Of a DNA stretch of 64,000 nucleotides, positions 1-9,696 are shown one piece after another. The notes under the pieces are model-generated. The model did no database searches and was not told the origin of the DNA. It was given only the letters and a program-made list of their open reading frames with translations. The number at the start of each line of letters is the position of its first letter. Within the stretch, counting starts at the first letter, position 1. Source of the DNA: Agrobacterium fabrum str. C58 (GTDB taxonomy: Bacteria; Pseudomonadota; Alphaproteobacteria; Rhizobiales; Rhizobiaceae); assembly GCF_000092025.1 (NCBI RefSeq), contig NC_003065.3, positions 1 through 64,000 on the forward strand, read 5' to 3'. The position numbers and the translations under genes are program-made.

Positions 1-25
1 TGGCAGGATATATTGTGGTGTAAAC
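1..25 (+). repeat. T-DNA left border repeat
   Basis: This is a 25-bp VirD1/VirD2 border. It reads TGGCAGGATATATTGTGG followed by TGTAAAC, the left-border form of nopaline plasmids. It differs from the right border (24812-24836) at the third base and in the TGTGGTG versus TGGCGGG block, and shares the CAGGATATATTG core and GTAAAC end. It marks where T-strand synthesis terminates. Confidence 0.97.
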
Positions 26-386
26 AAATTGACGCTTAGACAACTTAATAACACATTGCGGACGTTTTTAATGTACTGAATTCACATCCGTTTGATACTT
101 GTCTAAAATTGGCTGATTTCGAGTGCATCTATGCATAAAAACAATCTAATGACAATTATTACCAAGCATCAATGAGATGATGTGTGTGTCTATGTGTAAA
201 TATAGCGCGGAGTCATTACAGTTATAATTATTTTACGAGTTATTTAAAGTTATAAATACATTTATATACCAAGATATATAGACTATTATAAAATATGAAA
301 CTTATATAAGTAATTCAATATTGCAGAGGATAGATAGATAACATAAATTGCTTCCTATGTCTGATGTACAGGATTCTATAATAATA
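26..386. other. AT-rich border-proximal non-coding DNA
   Basis: I see no supported gene between the left border and the 3' end of gene a. The stretch is strongly AT-rich, with several ATATAT and AATAT runs. It would contain the 3' untranslated region and polyadenylation signals of gene a, which is transcribed leftward toward the border. Confidence 0.6.
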
Positions 387-1734
387 TCACGGTACAGATT
401 TTCCATCTTGCTCTATAACGTCGAGATGGGGGCAGTGGTGATCAACCCTGCGGGGAACGCCTTTGTTACGCCATTCCCAGAATGACATCTCATCCTCAGA
501 TCGGTCTGATATAACCCAGTCGGCAATCGCTGCTGCATTGCCGGGTATTCCATAGCCACGGCGAATGTACTTTCGTTCATCTGTCTCGCGTGGCATCGGT
601 CTCCCTGTCCTGATGTTAATTGAAAATTCTGCTTTCTCGCCATTTTCTAGTTGAGCGGAGAAATCGTAGCATCTTGTTGCAGTTGCCAGCTTAAGGTGTG
701 GACGCATCTTTCGCACTTCTGGATTGTCCTTCACATAATAGGCAAGGCGTACTGCGGCGTAATCTGCGTTGAAGGCTCTAACGATTTCCGGTTTGTCACA
801 GAGGCCCAGCTGCTCAGGTTTTACCCTGGCCATCACAATGTGAACTGCGACCACTCTCATCGGCTGCCTGAGCATCGAATCGATCCAGATTTTGCCGCCT
901 TCATAAAGGTCCTCGACGGCGATGTCGCTAAGATCGATCAGTTTTGCCAACCTCGGAAGTTCTTGAGGAAAAATCACCGGCATGAGCGCGACGGTTTCCC
1001 TCCAATCAGGCTCAGGGCTAACCTGTTTGACCGCGTCAAAGAACGCTTCGCCGCTGGAGTACTCGAAGGTGTAAAAGAGAAGGACCACACGCTGACGGTA
1101 TTTCGGACGGCGGCTTAGCCAAGCAGTGATAATGTGGGCTTCAAAGTCGCGACCATCTAAAAAGAAGGTTGCGCCCGGATTGACGTCGAAAACCTTATCC
1201 AAAAGAGGCTCAAGAAAAGGGATGATGTCGTTTGTTACGGTGTATGATTCTGTGATCTCACCATTTGAAACCTCTCGAATGATCACCGGTATATTCTTAA
1301 CATCTGCTGAATGGAGTTCTCGGATCAGTCTATCCGGTAACGTGGAAATCCGCCAGGTATTGAAGTCGTGAGACACAACGGGCAAATTGTCAGAAGTTAG
1401 TGTCGTATCCAATTCAGAAAGATTTCGCCGTTCCATCCCTCCGAGGGCAGTCAGTAATGAGGTTTCGGTACACTCCTGTACGCCCTTCCCCAAGTTGTAC
1501 ATGCCCCGGTGTTCTATGACTTGAAAGGCGTTCAAGAAGGTGTGGTACCGAATGACGAGCAAGCACCTCGTCTGAAGTTACGCCTGCTGGGAGATCCCAC
1601 TGGATTTCCCACCTGGGCCATCCCGTACCCTTCACTGGGAAGGGTTTGCGCTGACAGAGTACCTGAAAAAAACCGGTTAAAAACTCGGAATGAACCGGAA
1701 ATCAAAAGAAAGAAAAAGATGAACCTACATCCAT
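387..1734 (-). pseudogene. Gene a: frameshifted agrocinopine-synthase paralogue
   Basis: This is a paralogue of acs (11591-12947) and of the glycerophosphodiester phosphodiesterase (GDPD) fold. It conserves the VIEHRG motif, the ELD metal-binding pair and the SHD motif. The N-terminal part (WDLPAGVTSDEVLARHSV, then ending LLERL) is in one frame down to about 1525. The rest, from FQVIEHRG to the stop, is in another. Alignment to acs shows a net loss of 17 nt between LLERL and QVIEHRG, which causes the shift. The in-frame start of the long downstream frame is only a TTG (1562), useless in a plant. Upstream, the N-terminal frame has no ATG unless a 66-nt intron (1663-1728) is removed, which joins it to ATG GAT at 1734-1729. 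Probably inactive; a sequencing error at the shift is the alternative. Confidence 0.85.
1663..1728 (-). other. Predicted spliceosomal intron in gene a
   Basis: On the minus strand an ATG GAT (1734-1729) is followed by GTAGGT. The 66-nt stretch ends in a run of seven T and CAG, followed by GTACTCTGTCAGCGC. Removing it joins the ATG in frame to VLCQRKP. The acceptor lies exactly nine codons before the GTG (1635) of the conserved N-terminus, the same distance as in acs. The homology between gene a and acs is good downstream of the acceptor and poor inside the interval, as expected for an intron. Confidence 0.6.
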
Positions 1735-2388
1735 ATTTCGAGAAAAGCGTGTGTTCGAAACGTCGGTTCGGGCTAGAGCAGGAGGGTACCGAATGATCGC
1801 AGCCGCACAGAAAGAGCGCGGTTTAGTTTGTTATAGCAAGCGCTACACAGGTCGTTTGCCCAGTTTAAATGTATAAGACAAGACTGCCAGCTGGAAGTTG
1901 AGGAATAGCGTCTTAAATTCATCATGATATAAGCATGCGCGGGAATCCCGCTCCTTTTTTGAAAGCTAAGGTCAGTGTCGGCCGCAATGGCAGTGGATGC
2001 CAGAATTTTCAAATCGTACTGTTCGACGGGTCTGACTTCTTTCAATCTAGGCCGCCGAAAGTATTTCTTATATAGGAGCACGTTTATCATTTGATGTTAG
2101 TACAAACACGTTTTCGCTGTCGGCAGATGGAGGTGCATAATTATAAAAGGATGATGCCTATAAAGAAGAGACTAATATTATAATATCGGCTATTATGACT
2201 AAAGAAATTTCTTGAAATTATTGCGTTATGGTTGAATTATTATTCTAGAGGCCCTGTATTTTTGCCGACATTACTAATTTTTATTATCTGCGGCAGTGTA
2301 TAGAAGCCTCATACTTTACGGACGCGCGCTCTGCAGTTAAAGTCGCTAGATTGGCAGGGGGACCTGGGAAGCACCTCCAAAGTGCAGA
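1735..2388. promoter_or_regulatory. Divergent promoter region of genes a and b
   Basis: No supported gene lies here. A TATA-like CTATAAC (minus strand, about 1830-1836) lies about 100 nt before the predicted gene a ATG. A TATAGAA at 2299-2305 lies about 85 nt before the gene b ATG. Both are placed as in other T-DNA genes. A 105-codon minus-strand frame at 1773-2090 has no recognisable similarity and covers the gene a TATA, so I do not call it. Confidence 0.55.
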
Positions 2389-3072
2389 ATGTACTACGAA
2401 CGACCCGTGTTCGACATAGTCGATACCTGGGAGATAAGAGAACGGGAGGTACTTAAACCCGTCCTGAGCGTAGCTGAAGAAGATTACTGCTATTTCGTGC
2501 AGAACACGGTTGCCTCCGCGCAGCGCTCCTGGGTTGATTTAGTCGCCAATCTTTTTAACTCTCCAGATTCTGACATTGATGACGCGCTGAATCGCTTTGC
2601 AGACGCGCCCTGCTTGCATGGGCCGACACTCGAGCCGATGAACCTGATACTCAAAGGTTCTCCGATGTATGTTTATTGCTCGTTCGAAGAGATGAGAAGT
2701 TGTGCAACCAAACGATTCTATGAGGGCATTTCGAATCGCGGCGTGGTGATTTGCACAGTTCCACCCTATGCTGAGGGGGTAACGAGAGATGATATGAGTG
2801 TCTGGCAAAATCAGGCCTGTGTGAATACCTGCAGCGGGAAGAACGATTTGGATGCATACATTGCATTCTTGCCAACCAGTTCGCTTCAGGAGTCGAGCTA
2901 TTGGCACACGAAGAATGGTATCTATAGTTTCTTGGCACCGTCGCAAACGGATGCCTTTTGCTGCGAAATACTTTGTGTGGGGCGGGCTCTTTTTGAAGAT
3001 AGGAGCCGTAAAGAGAAACTCAGAAATTGTTTGTTGAAGCTTCTCAATTACCGTCTCAAGCTGTTATTTTGA
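2389..3072 (+). CDS. Gene b, plast (RolB/RolC-like) family protein, gene 5 paralogue
   Basis: A 227-residue plast protein. It starts MYYERPVFDI and shares blocks with gene 5: the RPxF start, AQRSW near residue 45, YVYCSF, VPPYAEGVT and DLDAYIAFLPTS, then FLAPS and the IxxVGxALF tail. Plast proteins alter plant growth by largely unresolved biochemistry; none of the motifs seen is catalytic in an obvious way. The ATG follows a TATAGAA at 2299. Its partner on the left is gene a, so the a-b pair mirrors acs-5 further right, which points to a duplicated module. The reading frame is intact, and its C-terminus is basic and hydrophobic. Specific function unknown. Confidence 0.88.
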   Translation: MYYERPVFDIVDTWEIREREVLKPVLSVAEEDYCYFVQNTVASAQRSWVDLVANLFNSPDSDIDDALNRFADAPCLHGPTLEPMNLILKGSPMYVYCSFEEMRSCATKRFYEGISNRGVVICTVPPYAEGVTRDDMSVWQNQACVNTCSGKNDLDAYIAFLPTSSLQESSYWHTKNGIYSFLAPSQTDAFCCEILCVGRALFEDRSRKEKLRNCLLKLLNYRLKLLF

Positions 3073-3527
3073 TGGCAAATGAGTTTACTGGCCCAATATC
3101 TGGGGCTGAAAGGGAGTGAAGTTAAAAGGTCCGAATATATCTAATGGCGCTTACGCTTGGTCGGCTTTTTGCCCGCGGATTCACTATAAATAAATTGTAA
3201 TGTCAGATTTTCAATCTGCGTATTACGATCTGTACGCTGGGCGTTTATTTTATTGTATGTCTTTTGCATATGGATTTTTGTATTGCGTATAACGTTATGT
3301 AATCATAATGAGATGAGCAACGGCCCATAAACAAGACGCTTTTATGCTGATGCAATGACAGTTTCTCTTAGAGAAAGATGTAATGAGCTCCGTATATCTA
3401 AAGTAATAATAGAATCTTTTTAAAACGTGAATGACTGCCGTGATGCTTTTGTGTGAAGATACATTGTGCGGTGGTTTTTTTGGATCACGCGTTTTTCTCC
3501 CTCCAGGTGAAGTGGACCAACAAAATA
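3073..3527. other. AT-rich intergenic region between b and c
   Basis: The 3' ends of gene b (rightward) and gene c (leftward) converge here. I see no gene. Several AATAAT/ATAAAT-type motifs on both strands could serve as plant polyadenylation signals, but none can be assigned. Confidence 0.5.
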
Positions 3528-5099
3528 TTAAGCTCTTGAACGATCATTGAGGAGTCTCGAGCCAACGTACATGAATAGTCTCCCCCAAAGTTTGGGAAAA
3601 AGGCTCAGGAAAAAGATCAGTACGAAGGCTATCCAGAAATGAATGTTGGCGAACCCAGCAAGAAAAGATTTTTTCGTCAGAAGCCAGTAACTCGAATTGC
3701 CCAGCACGAATAAAGTGCTTGGAAAACTTACGCCGGCGGTTGCGGTGAAAAGGCGCAACAGATCGTGCGAGCTTTGCGAATTATCCATAACGTCAACAGC
3801 GGCCCGCGCAGCTAACGGCACAAGATTGGCCGCCGCAATAAGGCCTGAATAGGCATCGGTTGGAAACGTAGAGAGGCATATCAGGCCAGCCATCGTCAGG
3901 ATTGCTACTAGTATGCCTGCTTTGCCTCCCCGAGGACTGCGGTCGTTATCGTCGGCAATATGGCCGACCCACCGGAGAACCCTCAGGGCATCTTCATGGT
4001 CTTGTTTGTGGTAACCGATCTGAATACGGAGACGGTTACTCACCTCAAAGGTGTCGAGCCAGGAATAGATGATGGTGCTGGAATTCCTCAATCTTGTGTA
4101 TTCAGAAGTGAAATCGGAACTCTGAGCTGTAGAAATCCTTTTCATCCGCAAGAAAGAGTATTTTAATAAATCCCGGATGTTCTTCCTGTTCTGCATCAGC
4201 ATTTGCCACAGAATGCATAGTGACGCCTTCCATGCTACATCTTTGGCGGTGTGAAATGTGGTTCCCTCATGTTGGGGCATAGCAATGGCGAATAAGCCAA
4301 AAATTAAAACTGGCAATCCTCCGAGGAAGACTTCGCAAGCCAGGTGAGCGGCGAGCCTCGTGTCCGCCCAAGGATAATCAAAAATCGCAAGCACCATAAG
4401 CTGTGTTTGCAGAGTAATAGGCCCAGAGCGCAAGACGGCAACTTCCGCTCCAAGTGAGGCAGATACTATGTCGGGCAGGACAACCGCCAACTGCATTATG
4501 ACCAACCAAAGCCAGAACAGACCCCTCTCCCAAAGGGGTAGGTGGCATTTTAGTTGCCACCTCATTTCTTGCGTTTGAATGGATTGCGCGCTTCGACGCA
4601 GGTACTTTTTAACTTCTTTGGGCAGGCTGGGGAGTTCAAGAATAACTCGAAAGGCGTCGTCTCTTTCCTTGCGCGCTTGAGTGGCCCAAGCGTTTCGCGT
4701 GGATAGGGGCATGCGCATGAGGATATCCGTCAAGCTGTTCTCCGAACTGGCGAATGGACGATAAGATTTGTCGGCAATATCTTCATCAGGAATGACGGCC
4801 GGTTCCGGTGCTGCTCTTAAAGCAAACGCATCTACATGGTCATGGGCCGCTGGCTGGTGCGTTGAACAAAAGATCTGCTGCATATGATGTGATACCATGC
4901 CTTCATCTTCTGGCAGTGGAGTGACGGAATGGCCTCGAATGCAGTCTGCTTCTTGGCCGACATCGGTTTCCTCAGTGATGTAAGAGTAAGGTCCTCCCAA
5001 GAAGGGTGAAGGGAGGATTTTTCTGACATGGAGGGAGTGAAGCCAGCTGCTTTTGAGCTTTCTTTCTATCGCCTCAACCGGAGTGTTCTGGTTCTCCAT
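3528..5099 (-). CDS. Gene c: predicted multi-span membrane protein of unknown function
   Basis: An uninterrupted frame giving 523 residues from the ATG at 5099 (MENQNTPVEAI). The frame extends 13 codons further to a TTG, which a plant would not use. The context TCAATGG is favourable. The N-terminal ~190 residues are polar. Hydrophobic, membrane-span-like segments follow at about 193-211, 257-274, 393-411, 417-431 (weaker), 449-467 and 479-502. I recognise no catalytic motif or family. It is not a plast protein and not an opine synthase, which makes it unusual among T-DNA genes. A TATA-like CTTATAG lies near 5209 on the minus strand. An upstream out-of-frame ATG overlaps the start. It could be a plant-expressed transporter or permease-like protein; that is only an inference. 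Confidence 0.75.
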   Translation of the reverse strand: MENQNTPVEAIERKLKSSWLHSLHVRKILPSPFLGGPYSYITEETDVGQEADCIRGHSVTPLPEDEGMVSHHMQQIFCSTHQPAAHDHVDAFALRAAPEPAVIPDEDIADKSYRPFASSENSLTDILMRMPLSTRNAWATQARKERDDAFRVILELPSLPKEVKKYLRRSAQSIQTQEMRWQLKCHLPLWERGLFWLWLVIMQLAVVLPDIVSASLGAEVAVLRSGPITLQTQLMVLAIFDYPWADTRLAAHLACEVFLGGLPVLIFGLFAIAMPQHEGTTFHTAKDVAWKASLCILWQMLMQNRKNIRDLLKYSFLRMKRISTAQSSDFTSEYTRLRNSSTIIYSWLDTFEVSNRLRIQIGYHKQDHEDALRVLRWVGHIADDNDRSPRGGKAGILVAILTMAGLICLSTFPTDAYSGLIAAANLVPLAARAAVDVMDNSQSSHDLLRLFTATAGVSFPSTLFVLGNSSYWLLTKKSFLAGFANIHFWIAFVLIFFLSLFPKLWGRLFMYVGSRLLNDRSRA

Positions 5100-6138
5100 T
5101 GATAACTTGGCACAGCTTGAGGCATCCAGGGAATGCAAAAGCTCCTTTATTAATTGTGCTCGAATCCACCGAATAAAAATGCACCGCGTGGGTCTCGGTC
5201 CTGTTTTGGCCTATAAGTCAAAGCAGCGGCGTCGACTAGACGATAGTCAGTTGTTTTTTTAAAGGAAAACGAGTTTTCTATTCGGAAAGAAAATGTGCCG
5301 TTCGCCTAATAATGATGCCAATGACTTAATCTGTACGACGGATCGTGTAATATTATAGAGCCAAGTGCGATTCAATGAATTTCAATTGTTGGTATTTCAG
5401 CGAATTTGTATTTTTCCATTTGGATGGTATAACAGCACGTTCATAACGTTAAAGGAAAGGGGAGGCATATACGCGGAATATTTAACTGTATCAATGAAAT
5501 TGAAATATTCAATCTGGCACGCAGAACCCACATCAACAGTTTAACTCGACTCTCGGAAAGCCAGCTATCATTCGAAAATCTGTCGCTTCCTCTAGCGCCG
5601 CTGTGATTGTAGGGCGAAATGACAAACTGCGCGACGTTGCCTGAATGACTGGCTGTATGGCATGGGACGCGTTCTTGAAAGAGAGTCGCTAAGATAAACC
5701 TCTCCAACCCAACCGAAACATGGTTGCTTCCGTGTTTCGAACACAGCAGTTTCACCTCATTGCGAGACTTGTTGAGAGATTTTCAAATTTGTCGGCAGGT
5801 TCGATTGCTGACTATTGATTTGCACGAAAGTGTGAAAAACAAGTCCTTATCGTGGCAGTTGGTATGATGTTCAGGAGCAACGCAATTCAAAAGTGGACCC
5901 AGGCTGTTTCACGGGTCCCATCGCGGTGCCCAAATATCTGAGTAGCATCAAAGCTCTGGTGACGGTCAAATGAATTCGTCGGTGTTCTGGGAACAAGCGT
6001 TTGAAAATGTTGATATGCTCACTTCCCACTTTGACAAGTGCGGCACGAGCGAAATAGTAACCTAAACTTTCTTTATTGCGATGTTTGACAATCACTGGGC
6101 AGGTGAGTGTTATAATAGAGGGCCATTAGCCTTCGGCC
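5100..6138. other. Intergenic region between c and c'
   Basis: About 1 kb with no gene I can support. Minus-strand frames of 104 codons (5441-5755) and 74 codons (5871-6095) show no recognisable motif. The 5871-6095 stretch is less AT-rich than its surroundings and may be a remnant of something older. The right end carries the c' promoter (TATAATA at 6111-6117), the left end the gene c promoter. Confidence 0.5.
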
Positions 6139-6870
6139 ATGCACACCTCACTAATGTCTTACAATCAAAATATGATACCCTCAGGGGATGATCGCCCCGT
6201 TTTTCCGACAATTGATTTGTTCGCAAACACCTCCCTGGAAGAACTTCAGCAGAGCCTATGCGCGGCGGTCGCAAATTATAGGGATTTCCTCACTCGAAAG
6301 ATTCTCCCCTTCCAGCAATCTTGGGTTGTCCGAGTCCTGTCCGAATCCGGCCTAGACGAAGAGACTCTGCGCGCAATCAAAAGCTGTGTCTTCACGCCGT
6401 GTTGCAGCATTCCTGGCGCCGTCCAGCCAGATAGAATTTGCCAACATGACTCACCAATCTACATCTACACCTCCCTGAATTTATTATCGCAATACGTCGA
6501 AGGAAAAACCCTATTGCGGTGCTATCGCAAATTTGTGCTGGCTTCATCACTCCCACCATACCGAACGGATATTCCAGCAGAGGAGCTCAAGAACGTACTC
6601 AACAGTATCTTGCCAGGCGCCTATAGCATGCCGCATGCCGTAAGCTGCTTCGTGGCCATTTTGCCCAGTAAGAAATTCACGATCAGCATGTCCAAAATCA
6701 CCACCCGTGGTGGCGCGGAGGAGCATTTTGTCGTTTTCAGTAGAGAAGAGAACGACATAATCCCATACGACATCGTCGCAGTGGGGAAGACGCTGTTCTC
6801 CCAGTCGGACGAGGAATTTGGTTTGCCAAATCTCAGCTTCGATGAACTACAGAACCTTATCAGCACTTAA
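6139..6870 (+). CDS. Gene c', plast family protein
   Basis: 243 residues from the first ATG. Plast signature blocks are present: RPVF near the N-terminus, QQSW, SPIYIYTSL, PPYRTDI, VSCFVAILPSKKF and DIVAVGKTLFS near the C-terminus. The TATAATA at 6111-6117 lies only 28 nt before the first ATG. Transcription would start at or after that codon, so the ATG at 6154 or the one at 6172 (MIPSGDDRPVF) is likelier. The latter also puts the RPVF motif at the same distance from the N-terminus as in genes b, d and 5. The product probably acts in the plant cell as a growth modulator; its own activity is unknown. Confidence 0.85.
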   Translation: MHTSLMSYNQNMIPSGDDRPVFPTIDLFANTSLEELQQSLCAAVANYRDFLTRKILPFQQSWVVRVLSESGLDEETLRAIKSCVFTPCCSIPGAVQPDRICQHDSPIYIYTSLNLLSQYVEGKTLLRCYRKFVLASSLPPYRTDIPAEELKNVLNSILPGAYSMPHAVSCFVAILPSKKFTISMSKITTRGGAEEHFVVFSREENDIIPYDIVAVGKTLFSQSDEEFGLPNLSFDELQNLIST

Positions 6871-7577
6871 TCTGTTTTCTATTCGTGGATAGAAAACAAC
6901 CCTAGTGTATGGGATCAATATAACCATGCTAGTGCCACTGTGTATCTCCCGATGAGACATGTAATGATATGGATGCATGTTTCATGCAAGGATAAGAATG
7001 TGATAAAAATAATTTGATAAAAATAAGTCCGTGATGCTTTTCTGAAACATCTTTGAGGAAGTATTATTTATTGAACAGATTTTACACAAATTGAAAATTC
7101 ATCCTGGTGAAACAGCGTATTTTTTTGACAGAATGGTAATGATTCGTGAGACAATGTGGGCCATCGTTTTCGGGCATCGAAAGCTGGCTTCGTCACGAGC
7201 CAAGCGAAGGCACAAGCCTCAATTTTGCGATGAGCCAGGGAGGCACGCTACGTGTCTGTCAGCAATTATAGGACTATGGTGGATGCTTTTTGACAATGTG
7301 GCGATAAGGATCACCTCGATAAGCTCGAGACCTGCTTTATGTCATTCACATGTCAATTATCGAAAAAAACGGCCCTACGCTCATCCAATAGTTAAGTAAC
7401 GGGTCCTGTTTGTAGTTTAACAGACAGGAATGCTGTTTCCAGAAGGTATTTCAACAGTATAAATCCGTAAAATTACTATGATCACCTTCCCTGCACATGC
7501 GTTTTTCAGCTATAAAGCAAGATTCAATCTCTGGGGCTCCAAAGAGCTCCGGATGCTTACACCCCGCATAAAGCTTA
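6871..7577. other. Intergenic region between c' and d with gene d promoter
   Basis: No supported gene. A 102-codon plus-strand frame (7091-7399) has no recognised motif, no family match and no TATA at the right distance, so I leave it out. The gene d TATA box (TATAAAG) is at 7511-7517, about 61 nt before its ATG. Confidence 0.5.
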
Positions 7578-8273
7578 ATGATGGTATATCAGCGTCCTGT
7601 TTTCACGGTGATTAGCCTGCTGCGGATCCGGAACCGCGAAGAGGCCAAGCTCGTGCTGATCGGAGCAGTCGTGGTTTATCGCAATTTTGTGGAACAAACC
7701 TTGGCTGATGCCCAAAAAAATTGGGTCAAGTCACTCGTACTCTACGACGATCCGGGTGATGCTGTGACCGGCATCCTGACATGGTTCAGCAGGTATGCAT
7801 GCTTGCACGGACCAAGGTTGGGGCCGTTGGACACAATCGCCGTGAATGATAATCCGCTCTACATTTACTGTCCTCGTAGGAAGCTTGAGGAATATGCAAA
7901 AGAACGTATTGTGTCTTTTCATTCAGAGATCGGCTCGGTCGTGTGCTCCATGTCACCCTTCGATGCAGGCGTGACGCGTGAGAAGGTCCGCTATGGGCAT
8001 AACCTGATATCCCCAGGGTCTTGCCTCCTTCCGGATGCTTTGGAAGCCTATGTCGCCTTTCTCCCGAGCAAGTCGTTTCTGAAATTGCCATATAGCGTTT
8101 ATGAGGTTCACAATGATCGTTATGTTCATAAGTTCTTTGCGCTGCTCCCAGGATCCCGCTTTCATTTTGAAGTCGTAGCGGTTGGTTTGGCCTATCCCGC
8201 TGCCAAAAAAAGGCCTTCTGGTCTTGGAATTCTGCGTTGTTGCTTCACCGGAAAGACAAACACCTGCCTGTAA
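7578..8273 (+). CDS. Gene d, plast family protein
   Basis: 231 residues starting MMVYQRPVF. It shows the usual plast order: RPVF, AQKNWV near 45, ACLHGPRLGPL, NPLYIYCPR, SPFDAGVTREKVR, LEAYVAFLPSKSF, and FEVVAVGLAYP. It is closest in block spelling to genes b and 5 (CLHGP, YIYC, GVT). A clear TATAAAG at 7511 supports plant transcription. It lies in the tandem rightward plast cluster c'-d-e, probably born by successive duplication. Biochemical role not known from sequence. Confidence 0.87.
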   Translation: MMVYQRPVFTVISLLRIRNREEAKLVLIGAVVVYRNFVEQTLADAQKNWVKSLVLYDDPGDAVTGILTWFSRYACLHGPRLGPLDTIAVNDNPLYIYCPRRKLEEYAKERIVSFHSEIGSVVCSMSPFDAGVTREKVRYGHNLISPGSCLLPDALEAYVAFLPSKSFLKLPYSVYEVHNDRYVHKFFALLPGSRFHFEVVAVGLAYPAAKKRPSGLGILRCCFTGKTNTCL

Positions 8274-8751
8274 GAAACTAAGCGTTGGAATGAAGCCAGA
8301 AGGTCCGCATCGCCGTTTACCGGTTTATTGTGAAATATCTTTTAAGTTATGATAATCTGCTGTTGCACGTCGGCAGCAGATCGTGGGCTATTGCCACTAT
8401 GTACTACGTTCTGTTTTCAAGCACTGTAGCATCTTTCTAAGCGAAATAAATTATCTCGTTTGTTTGTGTTTTTGAAACAAATATTCATACAGAACAGTGC
8501 GATATGTCGTAAAATAGTAAACATGCTGTTCAAAGTTCTTATCCCCAGGCAATTGCCTCGGATACCTATAGTTTTAAAAGAATACCATACATATCACGAC
8601 ATATACGTTTTGATGCCACACAAAGTCAATGAATAGCGGGAAATAGTCGTAAGCGAAAGTTATCTTGTGTGTGACGAACTGTGTAATTGGATGCAGGGTC
8701 TATTTAAAGCCTTTTGAGCGGATGAGGTGAAGACCATTTCTGCAAATAGAT
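8274..8751. other. Intergenic region with gene e promoter
   Basis: AT-rich, no gene seen. TATTTAAAG at 8701-8709 is the likely TATA box of gene e, 43 nt before its ATG at 8752. The left part would hold the gene d 3' end. Confidence 0.5.
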
Positions 8752-9696
8752 ATGATGGTTCCACCACGTCCAGGCTTCGCTCCGCTTAGTCTTGAATCTA
8801 TTAATGACAGAATGGAAATGCATCTATTTTTGACCAGTGCATGCATCCTATATCATATCTATATCCGCGATAATCTCCTGATTTATCAGGAGATTTGGAC
8901 GAAATACTGGCGGGGACGATTGGCAGAGAGCGCGCTAAAAAACGAAATTTCCGCGTTATATCTTCGTCTCCCATTTCCTCGTCCGCCGACGCTTCAGTCC
9001 ATCGCAGAGCAGGAGGTGATCTGTAAAGACGCGGCGCCAATCTATGTTTATTGTTCCCGGGAAGCTATGCTGAGTCATGTGCAGTCTAAGGATCTTTGCC
9101 AATTCGGAAGGGCGAACCTTCTCGCATGCACGTTAGCTCCTTACCGAACCGGAGTTACAATCGAAATGGTGCGATGTTTGTTCAAGCGTTTACGCGATGG
9201 AAATCGCGTCGAAGCTGGAACCGGCGAAGAAGACTTGAGTCATTTTGTGGCCTTCCTTCCCACCACGGCTTTCCGGCGAGGGCCGCGGTTTTACCTGGGT
9301 GGCGAAAATGTCCAATTCTTTCTACGAGAAGGAGGGTTGGAACTCCCTTGCCACATCATCGCGTTCGGTAGAGCGTTGTTCAGCGAAATACTAGCTGATG
9401 GCTCGTCCTGGGACTGGAAAAGCGTCGGGGAGAGTTCTCGTTTGAATCATGTTCGGGCCAGTGTCGAATTGTCACGCAACGTTCCAACGGCGGAGACAAC
9501 TGATAATTGGGCCGAAGCGGCTTTAGGAACCGACGCCGTGTACCCCGTGCGGCCTCCAAATCTGACCCCGACGCAAGATCATCCTTGCAAACCCTTGCTT
9601 TCGGGAAATCGAGTGCCGAATGAACGTCATAGACCTTGGAAGCGCTTCTTCAAGAAGCTCCGATCTGTTTCAAAGCATTTCTACTTTAATCGCTGA
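8752..9696 (+). CDS. Gene e, plast family protein with long C-terminal extension
   Basis: 314 residues, about 85 longer than its neighbours. Residues 1-~215 carry plast blocks: MMVPPRPGF, APIYVYCSREAM, LAPYRTGVT, LSHFVAFLPTTAF and LPCHIIAFGRALFSEI. Beyond that is a ~100-residue tail without plast similarity. It is rich in Thr/Pro/Asn in the middle and strongly basic at the end (RHRPWKRFFKKLRSVSK). That end could be a nuclear or membrane-targeting stretch in the plant, which is inference. The block LSHFVA also occurs in the plast-like N-terminus of IaaM. ATG chosen by the TATA at 8701. Confidence 0.85.
   Translation: MMVPPRPGFAPLSLESINDRMEMHLFLTSACILYHIYIRDNLLIYQEIWTKYWRGRLAESALKNEISALYLRLPFPRPPTLQSIAEQEVICKDAAPIYVYCSREAMLSHVQSKDLCQFGRANLLACTLAPYRTGVTIEMVRCLFKRLRDGNRVEAGTGEEDLSHFVAFLPTTAFRRGPRFYLGGENVQFFLREGGLELPCHIIAFGRALFSEILADGSSWDWKSVGESSRLNHVRASVELSRNVPTAETTDNWAEAALGTDAVYPVRPPNLTPTQDHPCKPLLSGNRVPNERHRPWKRFFKKLRSVSKHFYFNR

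Noticed and set aside
1773..2090. 105-codon minus-strand frame upstream of gene a
   Set aside because: Covers the likely gene a TATA box; no recognisable protein features.
5871..6095. 74-codon minus-strand frame as a transposase remnant
   Set aside because: No catalytic motif or terminal repeats; similarity could not be supported by eye.
7091..7399. 102-codon frame between c' and d
   Set aside because: No plast or other motif, no promoter at a suitable distance.
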